DNA from: Pseudomonadota bacterium
GTDB lineage: Bacteria > Pseudomonadota > Alphaproteobacteria > Rhizobiales > Devosiaceae
Length of the DNA stretch: 64,000 nucleotides
Direction: 5' to 3'
Assembly: GCA_023391095.1 (NCBI GenBank)
Contig: JAEWBN010000009.1
Location: 248,001 to 312,000 of the forward strand
In this document: piece by piece, positions 36,395 to 44,834 of the stretch
Layout: the number at the start of each line of letters is the position of its first letter
Position numbering within the stretch: the stretch's first letter is position 1
Notes under the pieces: generated by a model
What the model was told of the DNA's origin: nothing
Databases searched by the model: none
The model's input: only the letters and a program-made list of their open reading frames with translations
Position numbers and translations under genes: made by a program

Positions 36395-36796
36395 GTGGAG
36401 TTGACGGCCGCCGTGCAGGGTCCGCCAGACGAAAACCGGGCAAACCTGTCTCTGGTGCATGTGGGAGAACCGCAGGCGCAACACAGCCGACCCGCGCAAC
36501 CCGTTATCGCCTTCGAGCGCCGCGAGTTGATGCTCATCCTTTCCGTTTATGGCCGCAAGGTCGCCGCAGGCGAATGGCGCGACTACGCCATGGATTTTCT
36601 GAGGGATCGGGCGCTGTTTTCCATCTATGCGCGGGTGTCCGAGCGGCCACTGTTCGTCGTCGAGAAAAACCCCAAGCTCCGCAACCGGCAGGGCCAGTAC
36701 ATGGTCACCAACCAGCAGGGTCGCATCCTCAAACGCGGCCATGACCTGGGCCAGGTGCTGCGCGTGCTCGATCCCGACCTCGTGGTGGTCGGGTGA
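36395..36796 (+). CDS. DUF2794 protein
   Basis: 133 aa. The conserved block is VIAFERRELMLILSVYGRKVA, GEWRDYAMDFLRDRALFSIYARVSERPLFVVEKNPKLRNRQGQY and GRILKRGHDLGQVLRVLD, which is the alphaproteobacterial DUF2794 pattern. No signal or membrane segment; the first 35 residues are variable. Start GTG 36395 is uncertain. Function unknown. Overlaps the GNAT gene by 4 bp (GTGA), so the two are translationally coupled. Confidence 0.83.
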   Translation: MELTAAVQGPPDENRANLSLVHVGEPQAQHSRPAQPVIAFERRELMLILSVYGRKVAAGEWRDYAMDFLRDRALFSIYARVSERPLFVVEKNPKLRNRQGQYMVTNQQGRILKRGHDLGQVLRVLDPDLVVVG

Positions 36797-37263
36797 CGCT
36801 CAACGTTCGCCCCGCCGTCGACGACGATATTGATGCCATGAGCCGGGTGCTGACCGACTCGATCATCCAGCTCTGCGCCGCCGATCATGGCAATGATCCC
36901 GAAAAGATCAGCGCCTGGACGCGCAACAAGAGCCCAGAGGGCGTCGCTGCCATGCTGGCCGATCCGGACATGCGGATCTTTGTCGGCGAATACGATGGCG
37001 TGGTTGCCGCGGTCGGGGCCATCCACCGCTCGGGTCAGGTGGCGCTCAATTATGTCGCGCCGACCGCCCGCTTTCGCGGCCTGAGCCGGGCGCTCCTCCA
37101 AAGGCTCGAAGCCGAGCTTGCGGTCCTTGGCTTTGTTGAAGGGCGGCTCGAAGCGACTGCCACGGCCTTGGGCTTCTACGAAAGCGCCGGCTGGCTGACC
37201 GACGGTCCGCAAGCAAAAGGCCGCATGGTCAACGGTTATCCCATGCGCAAGCGCCTCGTTTAG
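36793..37263 (+). CDS. GNAT family N-acetyltransferase
   Basis: 156 aa. Acetyl-CoA-binding GNAT fold: LNVRPAVDDDIDAMSRVL at the start, LNYVAPTARFRGLSRALLQRLEAEL as the motif A loop (R-x-x-G-like RFRGLS), and ATATALGFYESAGW as motif B. Substrate unknown. Starts at GTG inside the end of the DUF2794 gene and its stop overlaps that of the GrpB-like gene. Confidence 0.88.
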   Translation: MTLNVRPAVDDDIDAMSRVLTDSIIQLCAADHGNDPEKISAWTRNKSPEGVAAMLADPDMRIFVGEYDGVVAAVGAIHRSGQVALNYVAPTARFRGLSRALLQRLEAELAVLGFVEGRLEATATALGFYESAGWLTDGPQAKGRMVNGYPMRKRLV

Positions 37264-37790
37264 CCGCGCAGCTCCGCCTTCAGCCGGGCGATGGCAGGAC
37301 CTTTGAGCGCATTGTAGGCCGCGCGGCCCCGTGGGGCGCAGGCAAGGGCCTCCATCTTGATGGCGCGGTAGCGCGCTCGCAGATCGGGATCGGCGCGCAA
37401 GGCATCGCGAAAAGCGAGATTGCTTTGCCAGCTTTCGCCGCCGAATTCCACCACATGCACCAGATGGGTGCGCTCGGTCCGGTCACGGCCGCGCCCAAAG
37501 ATATGGTGACCCGGAACGCCGGCATGCTCGGCATAGTCATAGCCCAGCGCGAGAAGGGGATCGTGACACTCTGTCCACCGCTCGAAGGGCTGCACGCCGA
37601 TGAGGATATCGAGAATGGGCTTGGCTGGAAGGCCCGGCACGGCCGTCGAGCCATAATGCTCGATAGCCAGCGCGATGCCGTCCAGGGCAGGGGCGAGGCG
37701 TCGCTTTTCCAGTTCGAAGGCTTCCGCCCAGCCTGGATCGTAGGGGACGAGCGCATTGTCGTCGTGCCGGAGCCCCAGTGCTCCGTCCAC
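37260..37790 (-). CDS. GrpB family (UPF0157) nucleotidyltransferase-like protein
   Basis: 176 aa. The GrpB signature is seen throughout: YDPGWAEAFELEKRRLAPAL, IEHYGSTAVPGLPAKPILDILIGV and HLVHVVEFGG, ending YNALKGPAIARLKAEL. The GS-T-x-V-P-G-L and D-I-x-I-G elements resemble a nucleotidyltransferase core, but activity is unproven. Start is GTG 37790. Followed after 2 bp (upstream on this strand) by the second acetyltransferase gene. Confidence 0.85.
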   Translation of the reverse strand: MDGALGLRHDDNALVPYDPGWAEAFELEKRRLAPALDGIALAIEHYGSTAVPGLPAKPILDILIGVQPFERWTECHDPLLALGYDYAEHAGVPGHHIFGRGRDRTERTHLVHVVEFGGESWQSNLAFRDALRADPDLRARYRAIKMEALACAPRGRAAYNALKGPAIARLKAELRG

Positions 37791-37792
37791 CT

Positions 37793-38290
37793 CTAAAGCG
37801 CCTTCTGCAGATGCACGATATCGTGCCAGCGGTCGAACTTGAGGCCGACCGCCTTGTAATATCCCACGCGCTCGAAGCCGAACTTTTCGTGGATGGCGAT
37901 GGAATTGGCCGTATCTGCCGTGATCACGGCCAGCATCTGCTTGAAGCCGAAGGCCTTGGACTGCTCCAGCAATTCGGTCAGCATCAGGCGCCCCAGGCCC
38001 CGCCCGGTTTCCGCCGGGTCGAGATAGAGCGAATCTTCGCAGGTGAACCGATAGGCCGCGCGCGGCCGATAGAAGCTCGCATAGGCGTAACCCACCACCG
38101 CTCCGGCGCGCTCGGCAATGATCACCGGATGACCGAGCTTCTTGAGCCCGGCATATTTTTCGGCAATCGCCTCTTCTCCTGGCGCCTCGGTGTCGAAGGT
38201 AATGGCGGTGTTGTCGACATAGTGCCGATAGATGCGGGTAATGGCCGGAACATCGGACCAGGCGAAGGGGCGCAGCAGGTAATCGGACAT
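37793..38290 (-). CDS. GNAT acetyltransferase, phosphinothricin N-acetyltransferase-like
   Basis: 165 aa. Begins MSDYLLRPFAWSDVPAITRIYRHYV, with ITFDTEAPGEEAIAEKY, GYAYASFYRPRAAYRFTCEDSLYLDP and GRGLGRLMLTELLEQ (acetyl-CoA loop), closing with IHEKFGFERVGYYKAVGLKFDRWHDIVHLQK. This is the Pat/bar-like family (many members acetylate methionine sulfone or related compounds). Frame open upstream, but ATG 38290 is typical. A bidirectional terminator lies just upstream. Confidence 0.9.
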   Translation of the reverse strand: MSDYLLRPFAWSDVPAITRIYRHYVDNTAITFDTEAPGEEAIAEKYAGLKKLGHPVIIAERAGAVVGYAYASFYRPRAAYRFTCEDSLYLDPAETGRGLGRLMLTELLEQSKAFGFKQMLAVITADTANSIAIHEKFGFERVGYYKAVGLKFDRWHDIVHLQKAL

Positions 38291-38300
38291 GGGCTGACCA

Positions 38301-38343
38301 AAGAAAAGGACCGCAGCTCTTGTAAGCTGCGGTCCGATTTTTC
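38301..38343. terminator. Bidirectional terminator between BI-1 and the acetyltransferase
   Basis: GGACCGCAGCT / AGCTGCGGTCC, an 11-bp stem at 38308-38335. Plus side is followed by GATTTTT and minus side by TTTTCTTT. It ends the BI-1 transcript on the minus strand. Confidence 0.85.
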
Positions 38344-38386
38344 GTCCAACCAAATTCCTTGATCTCTCGATCAAGAACTTCGCTGA

Positions 38387-39157
38387 TTACTCGCGGTTGC
38401 CGAACAGGCGCAGCAGCATCATGAAGAGGTTGATGAAGTCGAGGTAGAGCGAGAGCGCGCCCATGATGGCGTTCTTGGCCATCACGTCGGCACCGTAGTG
38501 CTCGGAATAGCTTTCCTTGATCTTCTGGGTGTCATAGGCGGTCAGGCCCGTGAAGATCAGCACGCCGATCACCGAGATGGCGAATTCCATCATCGAGGAC
38601 TGCATGAAGATGTTCACGATCGAGGCGATGATGATGCCGATCAGGCCCATCATCAGGAAGTTGCCCATGCCGGTCAGGTCACGCTTGGTGGTGTAGCCGT
38701 AAAGGCTCATCGCGCCGAAGGTAGCGGCGGTGATGAAGAACACCTTGGCGATCGAGGCGCCGGTATAGACCAGGAAGATCGACGACAGCGACAGGCCCAT
38801 GATGGCGGCAAAGGCCCAGAACACGCCCTGGGCGGCCGGCACGGAAAGCTTGTTGATGCCGAAGCTGAGCACCAGCACGAAAGCCAGCGGAGCCAGCATG
38901 ATCACGAAGGACAGCGGGCTGCCGAACAGCAGGGCGCCCCACTGGGTCACGTAGGTGCCGTTTTCCAGCTGGCCAACGGCAGCGGTCGGGTCGGCAGTGA
39001 TGGCGGCCTGTGCGGCGAAAAAGGCCACGAGGCCGGTGATCACCAGGCCCAGGCCCATATAGTTGTAGACACGCAGCATGTAGCTGCGCAGGCCCTCGTC
39101 GATGGCCAAGGCCGAGCCGGCCCGCGCATTGAGGGTCTGACGGTCATATTCAGCCAT
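38387..39157 (-). CDS. Bax inhibitor-1 / YccA family membrane protein
   Basis: 256 aa, seven predicted helices. Characteristic elements: YMLRVYNYMGLGLVITGLVAF, SFGINKLSVPAAQGVFWAFAAIMG, SSIFLVYTGASIAKVFFITAATFGAMSLYG and the C-terminal LTAYDTQKIKESY with acidic residues, as in TMBIM proteins that conduct calcium or interact with FtsH. ATG 39157 (MAEYDRQTLNARAGS) is used. Divergent from thpR over 203 bp. Confidence 0.93.
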   Translation of the reverse strand: MAEYDRQTLNARAGSALAIDEGLRSYMLRVYNYMGLGLVITGLVAFFAAQAAITADPTAAVGQLENGTYVTQWGALLFGSPLSFVIMLAPLAFVLVLSFGINKLSVPAAQGVFWAFAAIMGLSLSSIFLVYTGASIAKVFFITAATFGAMSLYGYTTKRDLTGMGNFLMMGLIGIIIASIVNIFMQSSMMEFAISVIGVLIFTGLTAYDTQKIKESYSEHYGADVMAKNAIMGALSLYLDFINLFMMLLRLFGNRE

Positions 39158-39360
39158 TGTCAGGTTTCCTTTCCCTATAGAAACTGCGGTCTTGGAACCG
39201 CCGGGGGCAATTGGCTCTTGCCACTTGGAGGGGAATATGGGGATGCAATCGTTGATTGACAAGGAGAAATGGACGCCTGCGGCATCCGGGCTGGCCCGAT
39301 AAATTCAATGTGTTAGGCTCGAAAAACCGAATCGTGCCCGCAGCGGCTGGGAGGAAAACC

Positions 39361-39900
39361 ATGCCCCGGCTCTTTACCGGCCTCGAAATTCCGCCCGATC
39401 TCGCCTTCGCCCTGTCTCTCAAGCGCGGGGGCCTCACCGGCGCCCGCTGGATCGACCCGGAAAACTACCACATCACCCTGCGCTTCATCGGCGATGTGGA
39501 TGGCCAGACCGCCGACGAGGTGGCCGACAGCCTCGACCGGCTGACCAATTCGCTGCGCTTTCCCATCCGCCTCACCCATCTTGGGACGTTCGGTGGCGAC
39601 AAGCCGCGGGCCCTTTATGCCGGCGTCGAGCCCAGCCCGGAACTGGCCCGGCTGCAGGCGGCCCACGAGCGCATGGTGCAAAAGGCGGGCATTGCGCCCG
39701 AGGGGCGGAAATTTGTGCCCCATGTCACGCTCGCCCGGCTCCGGGGTGCGCCGGCGGCGGACGTCGCCCGCTTCCTTGCCGATGCCGGGCGCTTTGAACC
39801 GCTGAGCTTCGTGCCGGCCCGCTTCGTGCTTTATTCGAGCCGGGATTCGGTGGGCGGGGGCCCCTATGTGGTGGAACAGTCCTATCCCATGGCCGCCTGA
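39361..39900 (+). CDS. thpR: RNA 2',3'-cyclic phosphodiesterase ThpR (LigT)
   Basis: 2H phosphoesterase of 179 aa. Both catalytic HxT tetrapeptides are present: NYHITLRFIGD near residue 37 and VPHVTLARLRG near residue 121. It begins MPRLFTGLEIPPDLAFAL. Acts on 2',3'-cyclic phosphate RNA ends; the biological role in bacteria is uncertain. Alone on this strand. Confidence 0.92.
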   Translation: MPRLFTGLEIPPDLAFALSLKRGGLTGARWIDPENYHITLRFIGDVDGQTADEVADSLDRLTNSLRFPIRLTHLGTFGGDKPRALYAGVEPSPELARLQAAHERMVQKAGIAPEGRKFVPHVTLARLRGAPAADVARFLADAGRFEPLSFVPARFVLYSSRDSVGGGPYVVEQSYPMAA

Positions 39901-40119
39901 GGACGGGTCTCACGCCATTGTTAGGATTGGCTTAACCCTCTCGTGTCAATCCGGCGCCCTGCGGTCCCGGCGCGCCGCATTGCCGCCGCGATTGGGCAGC
40001 ATTTGAAACGAATACCCACTTTCGGGGGTGGGCTTTGACACCTTGGTAACCATGTTCGGGGCAGACTGGGCGGGCAGCAAGTCTCTCGAACGGCAGCAAC
40101 ACAAGAGGAAGTTTTGGCG

Positions 40120-40641
40120 ATGACGACGAAAACCGGTGGCCTTGCAATCGGGCTCGCGGTAGCCGCAGTCATGGCTCTGGCGCCGGCCGCTCAGGCCCAG
40201 CAGGCGACGGAGCTTGGCACGTTCAATGCCTGGTCGGCCTATCAGGCGACCGATCAGAGCGGGGTGTTGTGCTTCATTATTTCGGAGCCGCAGAAGTCCG
40301 AACCGGCTGGCGCGAACCGCGATCCGATCAAGTTCATGATTGTCCACCGCAAGGGCCTGGGCAGCAAGAACGAGGCGCAGACCCATATCGGCTATCCGTA
40401 TAATTCGACCGACGCCAAGGCGAGCGTGTCGGTAGATGGCAAGACCTATACCATGGCCGCCCAGGGCTCGACCGCCTGGCTTGCTTCGACCGCCGACGAG
40501 CCCGGTTTCGTGGCTGCGTTCAAGGCCGGCAACCAGATGGTGGTGCGCGGCACCTCGCAGCGCGGAACCAATACCGTGGATACCTATTCTCTGTCGGGCG
40601 CCACTGCGGCGATGAACGCCATCGACGCGGCCTGCCAGTAA
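40120..40641 (+). CDS. Invasion-associated locus B (IalB)-like protein, copy 1
   Basis: 173 aa with a signal peptide (GGLAIGLAVAAVMALAPAAQA) cleaved before QQATELG. The IalB-like domain contains the LCFIISEPQKSEP and FMIVHRKG blocks, the YTMAAQGSTAWL core and a C-terminal YSLSGATAAMNAIDAAC. Two cysteines (in LCF and the final AC) probably form a disulfide, as in the family. ATG 40120 is preceded by AAGAGGAAG. A tandem paralogue follows. Confidence 0.85.
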   Translation: MTTKTGGLAIGLAVAAVMALAPAAQAQQATELGTFNAWSAYQATDQSGVLCFIISEPQKSEPAGANRDPIKFMIVHRKGLGSKNEAQTHIGYPYNSTDAKASVSVDGKTYTMAAQGSTAWLASTADEPGFVAAFKAGNQMVVRGTSQRGTNTVDTYSLSGATAAMNAIDAACQ

Positions 40642-40676
40642 CGGGGCTTGCTCCCGCTGCGGGAAACGACATAACT

Positions 40677-40710
40677 GGGCGCCGGGTCCCTTGCGACCCG
40701 TCGCCCTTTT
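40677..40710 (+). terminator. Hairpin between the tandem ialB-like genes
   Basis: GGGCGCCGGGTC pairs with GACCCGTCGCCC (one mismatch) and is followed by TTTTGCC. It could end copy 1 or attenuate read-through into copy 2. Confidence 0.7.
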
Positions 40711-40731
40711 GCCTTTCAAAGAGCCGACATC

Positions 40732-41244
40732 ATGATCCGATCCGCCAGCCTTACCCTCGCCGCCCTCCTTGCCCTTGCCGCGCTCGCGCCCGCACAGGCC
40801 CAGACGCAGTCGGCCCGGGTGCTGGGCGATTTCCGCGACTGGTCGAGCTATGCGGCCGATGACGGGTCGGGCACGATGTGCTTTGCCATGACCAAGCCCA
40901 AGACCACCGAGCCGACCCCGGCCAGTTACGGTGACGCCTATCTCTACGTCACCAACCGGCCGGGCGAAGACGCGGTCAACGAGTTCAACGTGGTGGCCGG
41001 CTACACTTTCCAGACCGGCTCCATGGCCACGGTCAGCATTGGCGGGCAGAGCTTTGCGCTCTTTACCCAGGGCGATGCGGCCTGGCTCGATGACGCGGCG
41101 CAGTCGGCCAACCTTGCCGCCGCCATCCGCGCCGGCTCGACCATGGTGGTAACCGGCACCGACGCCACCGGCGCCCAGATCACCCAGACCTATTCGCTCT
41201 CCGGCGCCACCGCGGCGCAGCAGGCCGTCGGCGCCGAGTGCTGA
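40732..41244 (+). CDS. Invasion-associated locus B (IalB)-like protein, copy 2
   Basis: 170 aa. Signal peptide (SLTLAALLALAALAPAQA), then the same domain layout as copy 1: GDFRDWSSYAADDGSGTMCFAMTKPK, YLYVTNRPGEDAVNEFNVVAGY, FALFTQGDAAWLDD and YSLSGATAAQQAVGAEC. The two proteins align along their length, including the YSLSGATAA motif and both cysteines, so this is a local duplication with divergence. IalB proteins are named for Bartonella invasion but occur in free-living species. Confidence 0.85.
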   Translation: MIRSASLTLAALLALAALAPAQAQTQSARVLGDFRDWSSYAADDGSGTMCFAMTKPKTTEPTPASYGDAYLYVTNRPGEDAVNEFNVVAGYTFQTGSMATVSIGGQSFALFTQGDAAWLDDAAQSANLAAAIRAGSTMVVTGTDATGAQITQTYSLSGATAAQQAVGAEC

Positions 41245-41371
41245 TCGGGGCCTGAAGCGGCCAGCAGCGCGCCTGTCGCAGACCGGCTTCGCGCGAGCGT
41301 GACTTTGCGCTTTGCCGTCCCATATGATATTGGCCGCGGACTTCCCGCATTGCCGAGCCCTGTTGCGCCCC

Positions 41372-42580
41372 ATGTCCATCGCGCTGAACCTTGATCATTC
41401 GACCGCCATCCGTCCCGAGGTTTCGGCGCGGCCGTCCCTGATCGGCCTTTCCAAGGCGGGCCTGGCCGAAACGCTGGTGTCCCATGGTGTGGTGGGCGAA
41501 AAGGAAGGGCGCATGCGCGCCAGCCAGCTGTGGAACTGGCTTTATGTGAACGGCGTCACCGATTTCGACCGCATGACCAATGTGGCCAAGCCGGTGCGCC
41601 AAAAGCTCAGCGAAACCTTCAATCTCGACCGCCCGGAAATCGTCTCCGAGCAGGTATCGGTTGATGGCACGCGCAAATGGCTGTTCCGCTTCCGCGATCC
41701 GGCAAATCCAAAAATGCCGGCGGTCGAGGTCGAAGCCGTCTATATCCCGGAAAGCGACCGCGGCACGCTGTGCGTCTCCTCGCAGGTCGGCTGCACGCTC
41801 ACCTGTTCGTTCTGCCATACCGGCACGCAAAAGCTCGTCCGCAACCTGACGGCTGGTGAAATTCTCGGCCAGATCCTCATGGCGCGTGAGCGCCTCGGGG
41901 ATTTCCCGGGCGGTTCGCGGCCCGATGACGGCGGCCTCGTGCCGGGCGGCGAGAGCCGCGCCATCACCAATATCGTGATGATGGGCATGGGCGAGCCGCT
42001 TTACAATTACGACAATGTCAAACAGGCCCTGCTGATCGCCTCGGCGGGCGACGGCATGTCGATTTCCAAGCGCCGCATCACGCTCTCGACCTCGGGCGTC
42101 GTGCCCTATATCGAGCCCACCGGCCGCGAGATCGACGTCATGCTGGCCATTTCGCTCCACGCGGTGCGCGATGATCTGCGCGATGTGCTGGTGCCGATCA
42201 ACAAGAAGTGGCCGCTCAAGGAGCTGCTGGACGCCTGCCGCAATTATCCCGGCCTCTCCAATGCCCGCCGCATCACCTTCGAATATGTGATGCTCGACGG
42301 CATCAATGACAGCGACGCGGAAGCCAAGGAACTGGTGCGGCTGCTGGCCGGCATCCCGGCCAAGATCAACCTCATCCCGTTCAATCCCTGGCCCGGATCG
42401 AACTACGGCACCTCGCCGTCAAGCCGCATCGAGCGCTTCGCCGACATCGTCAACCGCGCCGGCTATGCCAGCCCCGTCCGCACCCCCCGCGGCCGCGACA
42501 TCTTCGCCGCCTGCGGCCAGCTCAAGAGCGAAAGCGAACGGCTGAGCAAGAAAGACCGGGACGCGCTGCTCGTGCTGTGA
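41372..42580 (+). CDS. rlmN: Dual-specificity 23S rRNA A2503 / tRNA A37 C2-methyltransferase RlmN
   Basis: Radical SAM methylase, 402 aa. The cluster motif is CTLTCSFCHTG (CxxxCxxC) near residue 150. NIVMMGMGEPLYNYDNV and RITLSTSGVVPYI are conserved, and the second catalytic cysteine is in FAACGQL near the C-terminus. The frame extends upstream to 41312, but ATG 41372 (MSIALNLDHS) is the family-like start. Modification improves decoding accuracy; some relatives affect antibiotic susceptibility. Confidence 0.96.
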   Translation: MSIALNLDHSTAIRPEVSARPSLIGLSKAGLAETLVSHGVVGEKEGRMRASQLWNWLYVNGVTDFDRMTNVAKPVRQKLSETFNLDRPEIVSEQVSVDGTRKWLFRFRDPANPKMPAVEVEAVYIPESDRGTLCVSSQVGCTLTCSFCHTGTQKLVRNLTAGEILGQILMARERLGDFPGGSRPDDGGLVPGGESRAITNIVMMGMGEPLYNYDNVKQALLIASAGDGMSISKRRITLSTSGVVPYIEPTGREIDVMLAISLHAVRDDLRDVLVPINKKWPLKELLDACRNYPGLSNARRITFEYVMLDGINDSDAEAKELVRLLAGIPAKINLIPFNPWPGSNYGTSPSSRIERFADIVNRAGYASPVRTPRGRDIFAACGQLKSESERLSKKDRDALLVL

Positions 42581-42664
42581 GGCCTTGCGCCGTCTTCGTA
42601 GGGCAGCCGGAGCGGTCTGGAACCGTGAGCGCCTCTGTTCTATATTGGGCAGAAGGAGTCGACG

Positions 42665-42910
42665 ATGAAAGTTTCCGTTCAAACTGCCGAGTCGAGCTTA
42701 TCCGAATTGATTGACGCTGCGTTGTCAGGTCAGGAAGTCGTTATCGAACAGAGCAACAAGCCCGCCGTCAAATTGGTCCCAATTGATCGCCCACGGTTTC
42801 GTCTGGGCATATGGCAGGGCCAGTTCGGTAACGGTCCGGATTTTCTCGAACCAATGAGCGAAGAAGATCTTGCCCTTTGGGAGGGCAACGGTGAGCCAGG
42901 TACTCCTTGA
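42665..42910 (+). CDS. Type II antitoxin, Phd/YefM-like (VapB partner)
   Basis: 81 aa. The N-terminal DNA-binding part MKVSVQTAESSLSELIDAAL and GQEVVIEQSNKPAVKLVPIDR follow the PhdYeFM pattern, and the C-terminal acidic segment (EPMSEEDLALWEGNGEPG) probably wraps the toxin. AAGGAG precedes the ATG. Its coding ends 20 bp past the toxin start. Base composition is less GC-rich than the neighbouring core genes, which suggests acquisition. Confidence 0.87.
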   Translation: MKVSVQTAESSLSELIDAALSGQEVVIEQSNKPAVKLVPIDRPRFRLGIWQGQFGNGPDFLEPMSEEDLALWEGNGEPGTP

Positions 42911-43292
42911 TACCCATGTATGGGTCTGGTCCTTCAACGCCAAGGAGAGGCTCTCGCCAGAAGCTACCGCGATACTCACCGTCGCAACCAGTGTCACGAT
43001 CAGCGCGATAACGCTCTACGAGATTGGACAGAAAGTTCGCCTCGGCAAATGGCCCGAAATGGCGTCAAGTGTCGCCACACTGGCCAGTATGGCCCGCGAA
43101 CAAGGCGTCGAAATACTCGATGTCACTCCCGAGATCAGTTTGTCTGCGGGCGTTCTCAGCTGGGGACACCGCGATCCGTTCGACAGGATCATTGGCGCTA
43201 CGGCCCGAGCGCATGGCCTTCCTCTCCTGTCTGCGGATATCGCTTTTGATGGCCTCGCGCCGATGTCGGGCTGGGCTGGGCGGGTCTGGTAG
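42891..43292 (+). CDS. PIN-domain toxin, VapC-like
   Basis: 133-aa RNase-type toxin. The PIN acidic residues are visible: VLLDTHVWVW (D6), the ITLYEIG glutamate near residue 48, and the GHRDPFDRIIGATA aspartates near residues 97-102. GTG 42891 with GAGGG upstream gives this start and a 20-bp overlap with the antitoxin; a TTG at 42870 is less likely. Substrate RNA unknown. The pair sits between rlmN and rlmJ. Confidence 0.88.
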   Translation: MSQVLLDTHVWVWSFNAKERLSPEATAILTVATSVTISAITLYEIGQKVRLGKWPEMASSVATLASMAREQGVEILDVTPEISLSAGVLSWGHRDPFDRIIGATARAHGLPLLSADIAFDGLAPMSGWAGRVW

Positions 43293-44141
43293 TTACTCCC
43301 CCGCCACCCATTGCAGCGCCCACCGGCCCTGGCCATCTTCGCCGAGCAGGTTTGCCAGGACGGGCAACAAGGTCCGCATTTCCTGTTCCAGCACATAGGG
43401 CGGGTTGATCACCATCATGCCGGTGCCGTAGAGCCGCGGCGGCTGGGATGAGGGGCGGATGGTCAGCTCGATCCGCAGGATTTTTGGAATGCCTGTGCCT
43501 TTGAGGGCTTTCACGAAGGCTTCGACCTCTTCCGGTTCCTTGATCGGATACCAATAGGCATAGGTGCCGCCGGGCCAGCGCTGGTGCCCCTGCACGAGGC
43601 TCTTGACCATACGGGCGAATTCGCCCTTTTCCTCGAAGGGTGGATCGACCAGCACCAACCCGCGCTTTTCCTTGGGCGGCAGGTGCGTGCCAAAGATTTT
43701 CCAGGCGTCGAGCTGGGTAATGCGGGTCTGGAAGTCACCGGCAAAATTCTGCCTGAGCCGGTCGGCGTCGATGGGATGGAGCTCGAACCCCATAAGCCGA
43801 TCCTGATCGCGCAGCATGTGCCTGACGATAAAGGGTGAGCCCGGATAATAGCGCAGTCCCCCATCGGGGTTCTGTGCCCGCACCGCGTCGAGATAGGGCG
43901 CGACGAGGCTCTCAACCTCTTCGGGACGTTTCACGTGAATCAGCTTGCCAATCCCGTCCTGCCATTCACCCGTCCGCTCGGCCTGCTCGCCCTGAAGGTC
44001 ATAGATGCCCAGGCCTGCATGGGTGTCGATGACGCGGAAGGCAGCATCCTTGCGCATGAGGTAGGCCAGGATGCGCGTCAGGATGATGTGCTTGACGACA
44101 TCAGCGAAATTGCCGGCATGAAAGGCGTGACGGTAGTTCAC
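43293..44141 (-). CDS. rlmJ: 23S rRNA A2030 N6-methyltransferase RlmJ
   Basis: 282 aa. It begins VNYRHAFHAGNFADVVKHIIL, with the family N-terminal motif. The methyltransferase catalytic motif appears as GLVLVDPPFEEK (DPPF) near residue 164. DTHAGLGIYDL is the SAM-binding strand, and FELHPIDADRL follows. GTG 44141 overlaps the LysE gene stop (TAGTG). A parS-like site lies within it near residue 70. Convergent with VapC, with no gap. Confidence 0.93.
   Translation of the reverse strand: MNYRHAFHAGNFADVVKHIILTRILAYLMRKDAAFRVIDTHAGLGIYDLQGEQAERTGEWQDGIGKLIHVKRPEEVESLVAPYLDAVRAQNPDGGLRYYPGSPFIVRHMLRDQDRLMGFELHPIDADRLRQNFAGDFQTRITQLDAWKIFGTHLPPKEKRGLVLVDPPFEEKGEFARMVKSLVQGHQRWPGGTYAYWYPIKEPEEVEAFVKALKGTGIPKILRIELTIRPSSQPPRLYGTGMMVINPPYVLEQEMRTLLPVLANLLGEDGQGRWALQWVAGE
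43927..43942. promoter_or_regulatory. parS-like site 8 (inside rlmJ)
   Basis: CGTTTCACGTGAATCA, 14 of 16 to consensus; on the minus strand it matches TGATTCACGTGAAACA at 15 of 16. About 42 kb from the putative origin. Confidence 0.65.
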
Positions 44142-44788
44142 TATTTGCGCCCTTCAGCCAGCAGGATCGTCGCGGCAAAGACCATGAACACCGCGGCAAA
44201 GCTCCAGTTGAGCGCTTTGCCCACCCACTGGTTTTCCCGAAGCGTACGCGTCAGCCATTCGGCAAAAAGCACGGTGGCGACCACCACCGGAATGGAGACG
44301 ATCAGGAATTCGAGGCCCAGAAACAGCAGCTTGCCCGACGCTGCAGGGTCGGAAGCGGAAACGAACTGGGGCAGGAAGGTCACAAAGAACAGCGCCACCT
44401 TGGGATTGGTGAGATTGATCCCCAGCCCGGTGAGGTAGGACTGCTTCCAGCTCGGCTGCTTGCCGGCTGCGCGGGTGACCAGAATGCCGCCGCCATCGCG
44501 GATGGCCTGAATGGCCAGCCACACCAGATAAAGCGCGCCAACGATCTTGAGCACCCAGAAGGCCGCCGGTGCGGTGACGATCAGCACGGAAATGCCGAAG
44601 GCCACCAGCGTCGTGTGGACGGCAATGCCCGTCATCGCGCCCAACACGGTGGCAAAGCCGTGGCTGCGGCCCCAGTTCATGGTGCGCGACACGAAGAGCG
44701 CCATGTCCGGCCCCGGCGTCACCGCCAGGACAAAGGCGGCCAGCGCAAAGGTGAGGATGACGGATAGGTCCGGAATAAAGGCAGGCAT
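44141..44788 (-). CDS. LysE family translocator
   Basis: 215-aa amino acid exporter-type membrane protein with six helices. Motifs: FVLAVTPGPDMALFVSRTMNWGRSHGFATVLGAMTG at the N-terminus and GINLTNPKVALFFVTFLPQFV at about residue 118. The family exports basic amino acids, threonine or homoserine lactones; substrate is undetermined. ATG 44788 (MPAFIPDLS) chosen; the frame is open upstream. Coupled to rlmJ by a stop-start overlap. Confidence 0.9.
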   Translation of the reverse strand: MPAFIPDLSVILTFALAAFVLAVTPGPDMALFVSRTMNWGRSHGFATVLGAMTGIAVHTTLVAFGISVLIVTAPAAFWVLKIVGALYLVWLAIQAIRDGGGILVTRAAGKQPSWKQSYLTGLGINLTNPKVALFFVTFLPQFVSASDPAASGKLLFLGLEFLIVSIPVVVATVLFAEWLTRTLRENQWVGKALNWSFAAVFMVFAATILLAEGRK

Positions 44789-44834
44789 GACGCGAACTCG
44801 GTGAGGGTAGGCGTCGAGCTTTACACCAATCGCC

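Noticed and set aside
36153..36742. Minus-strand protein-coding frame through the DUF2794 region as the source of the terminator
   Set aside because: It is antisense to the DUF2794 and GNAT genes with shadow-type composition and no start signal, so a small RNA is preferred.
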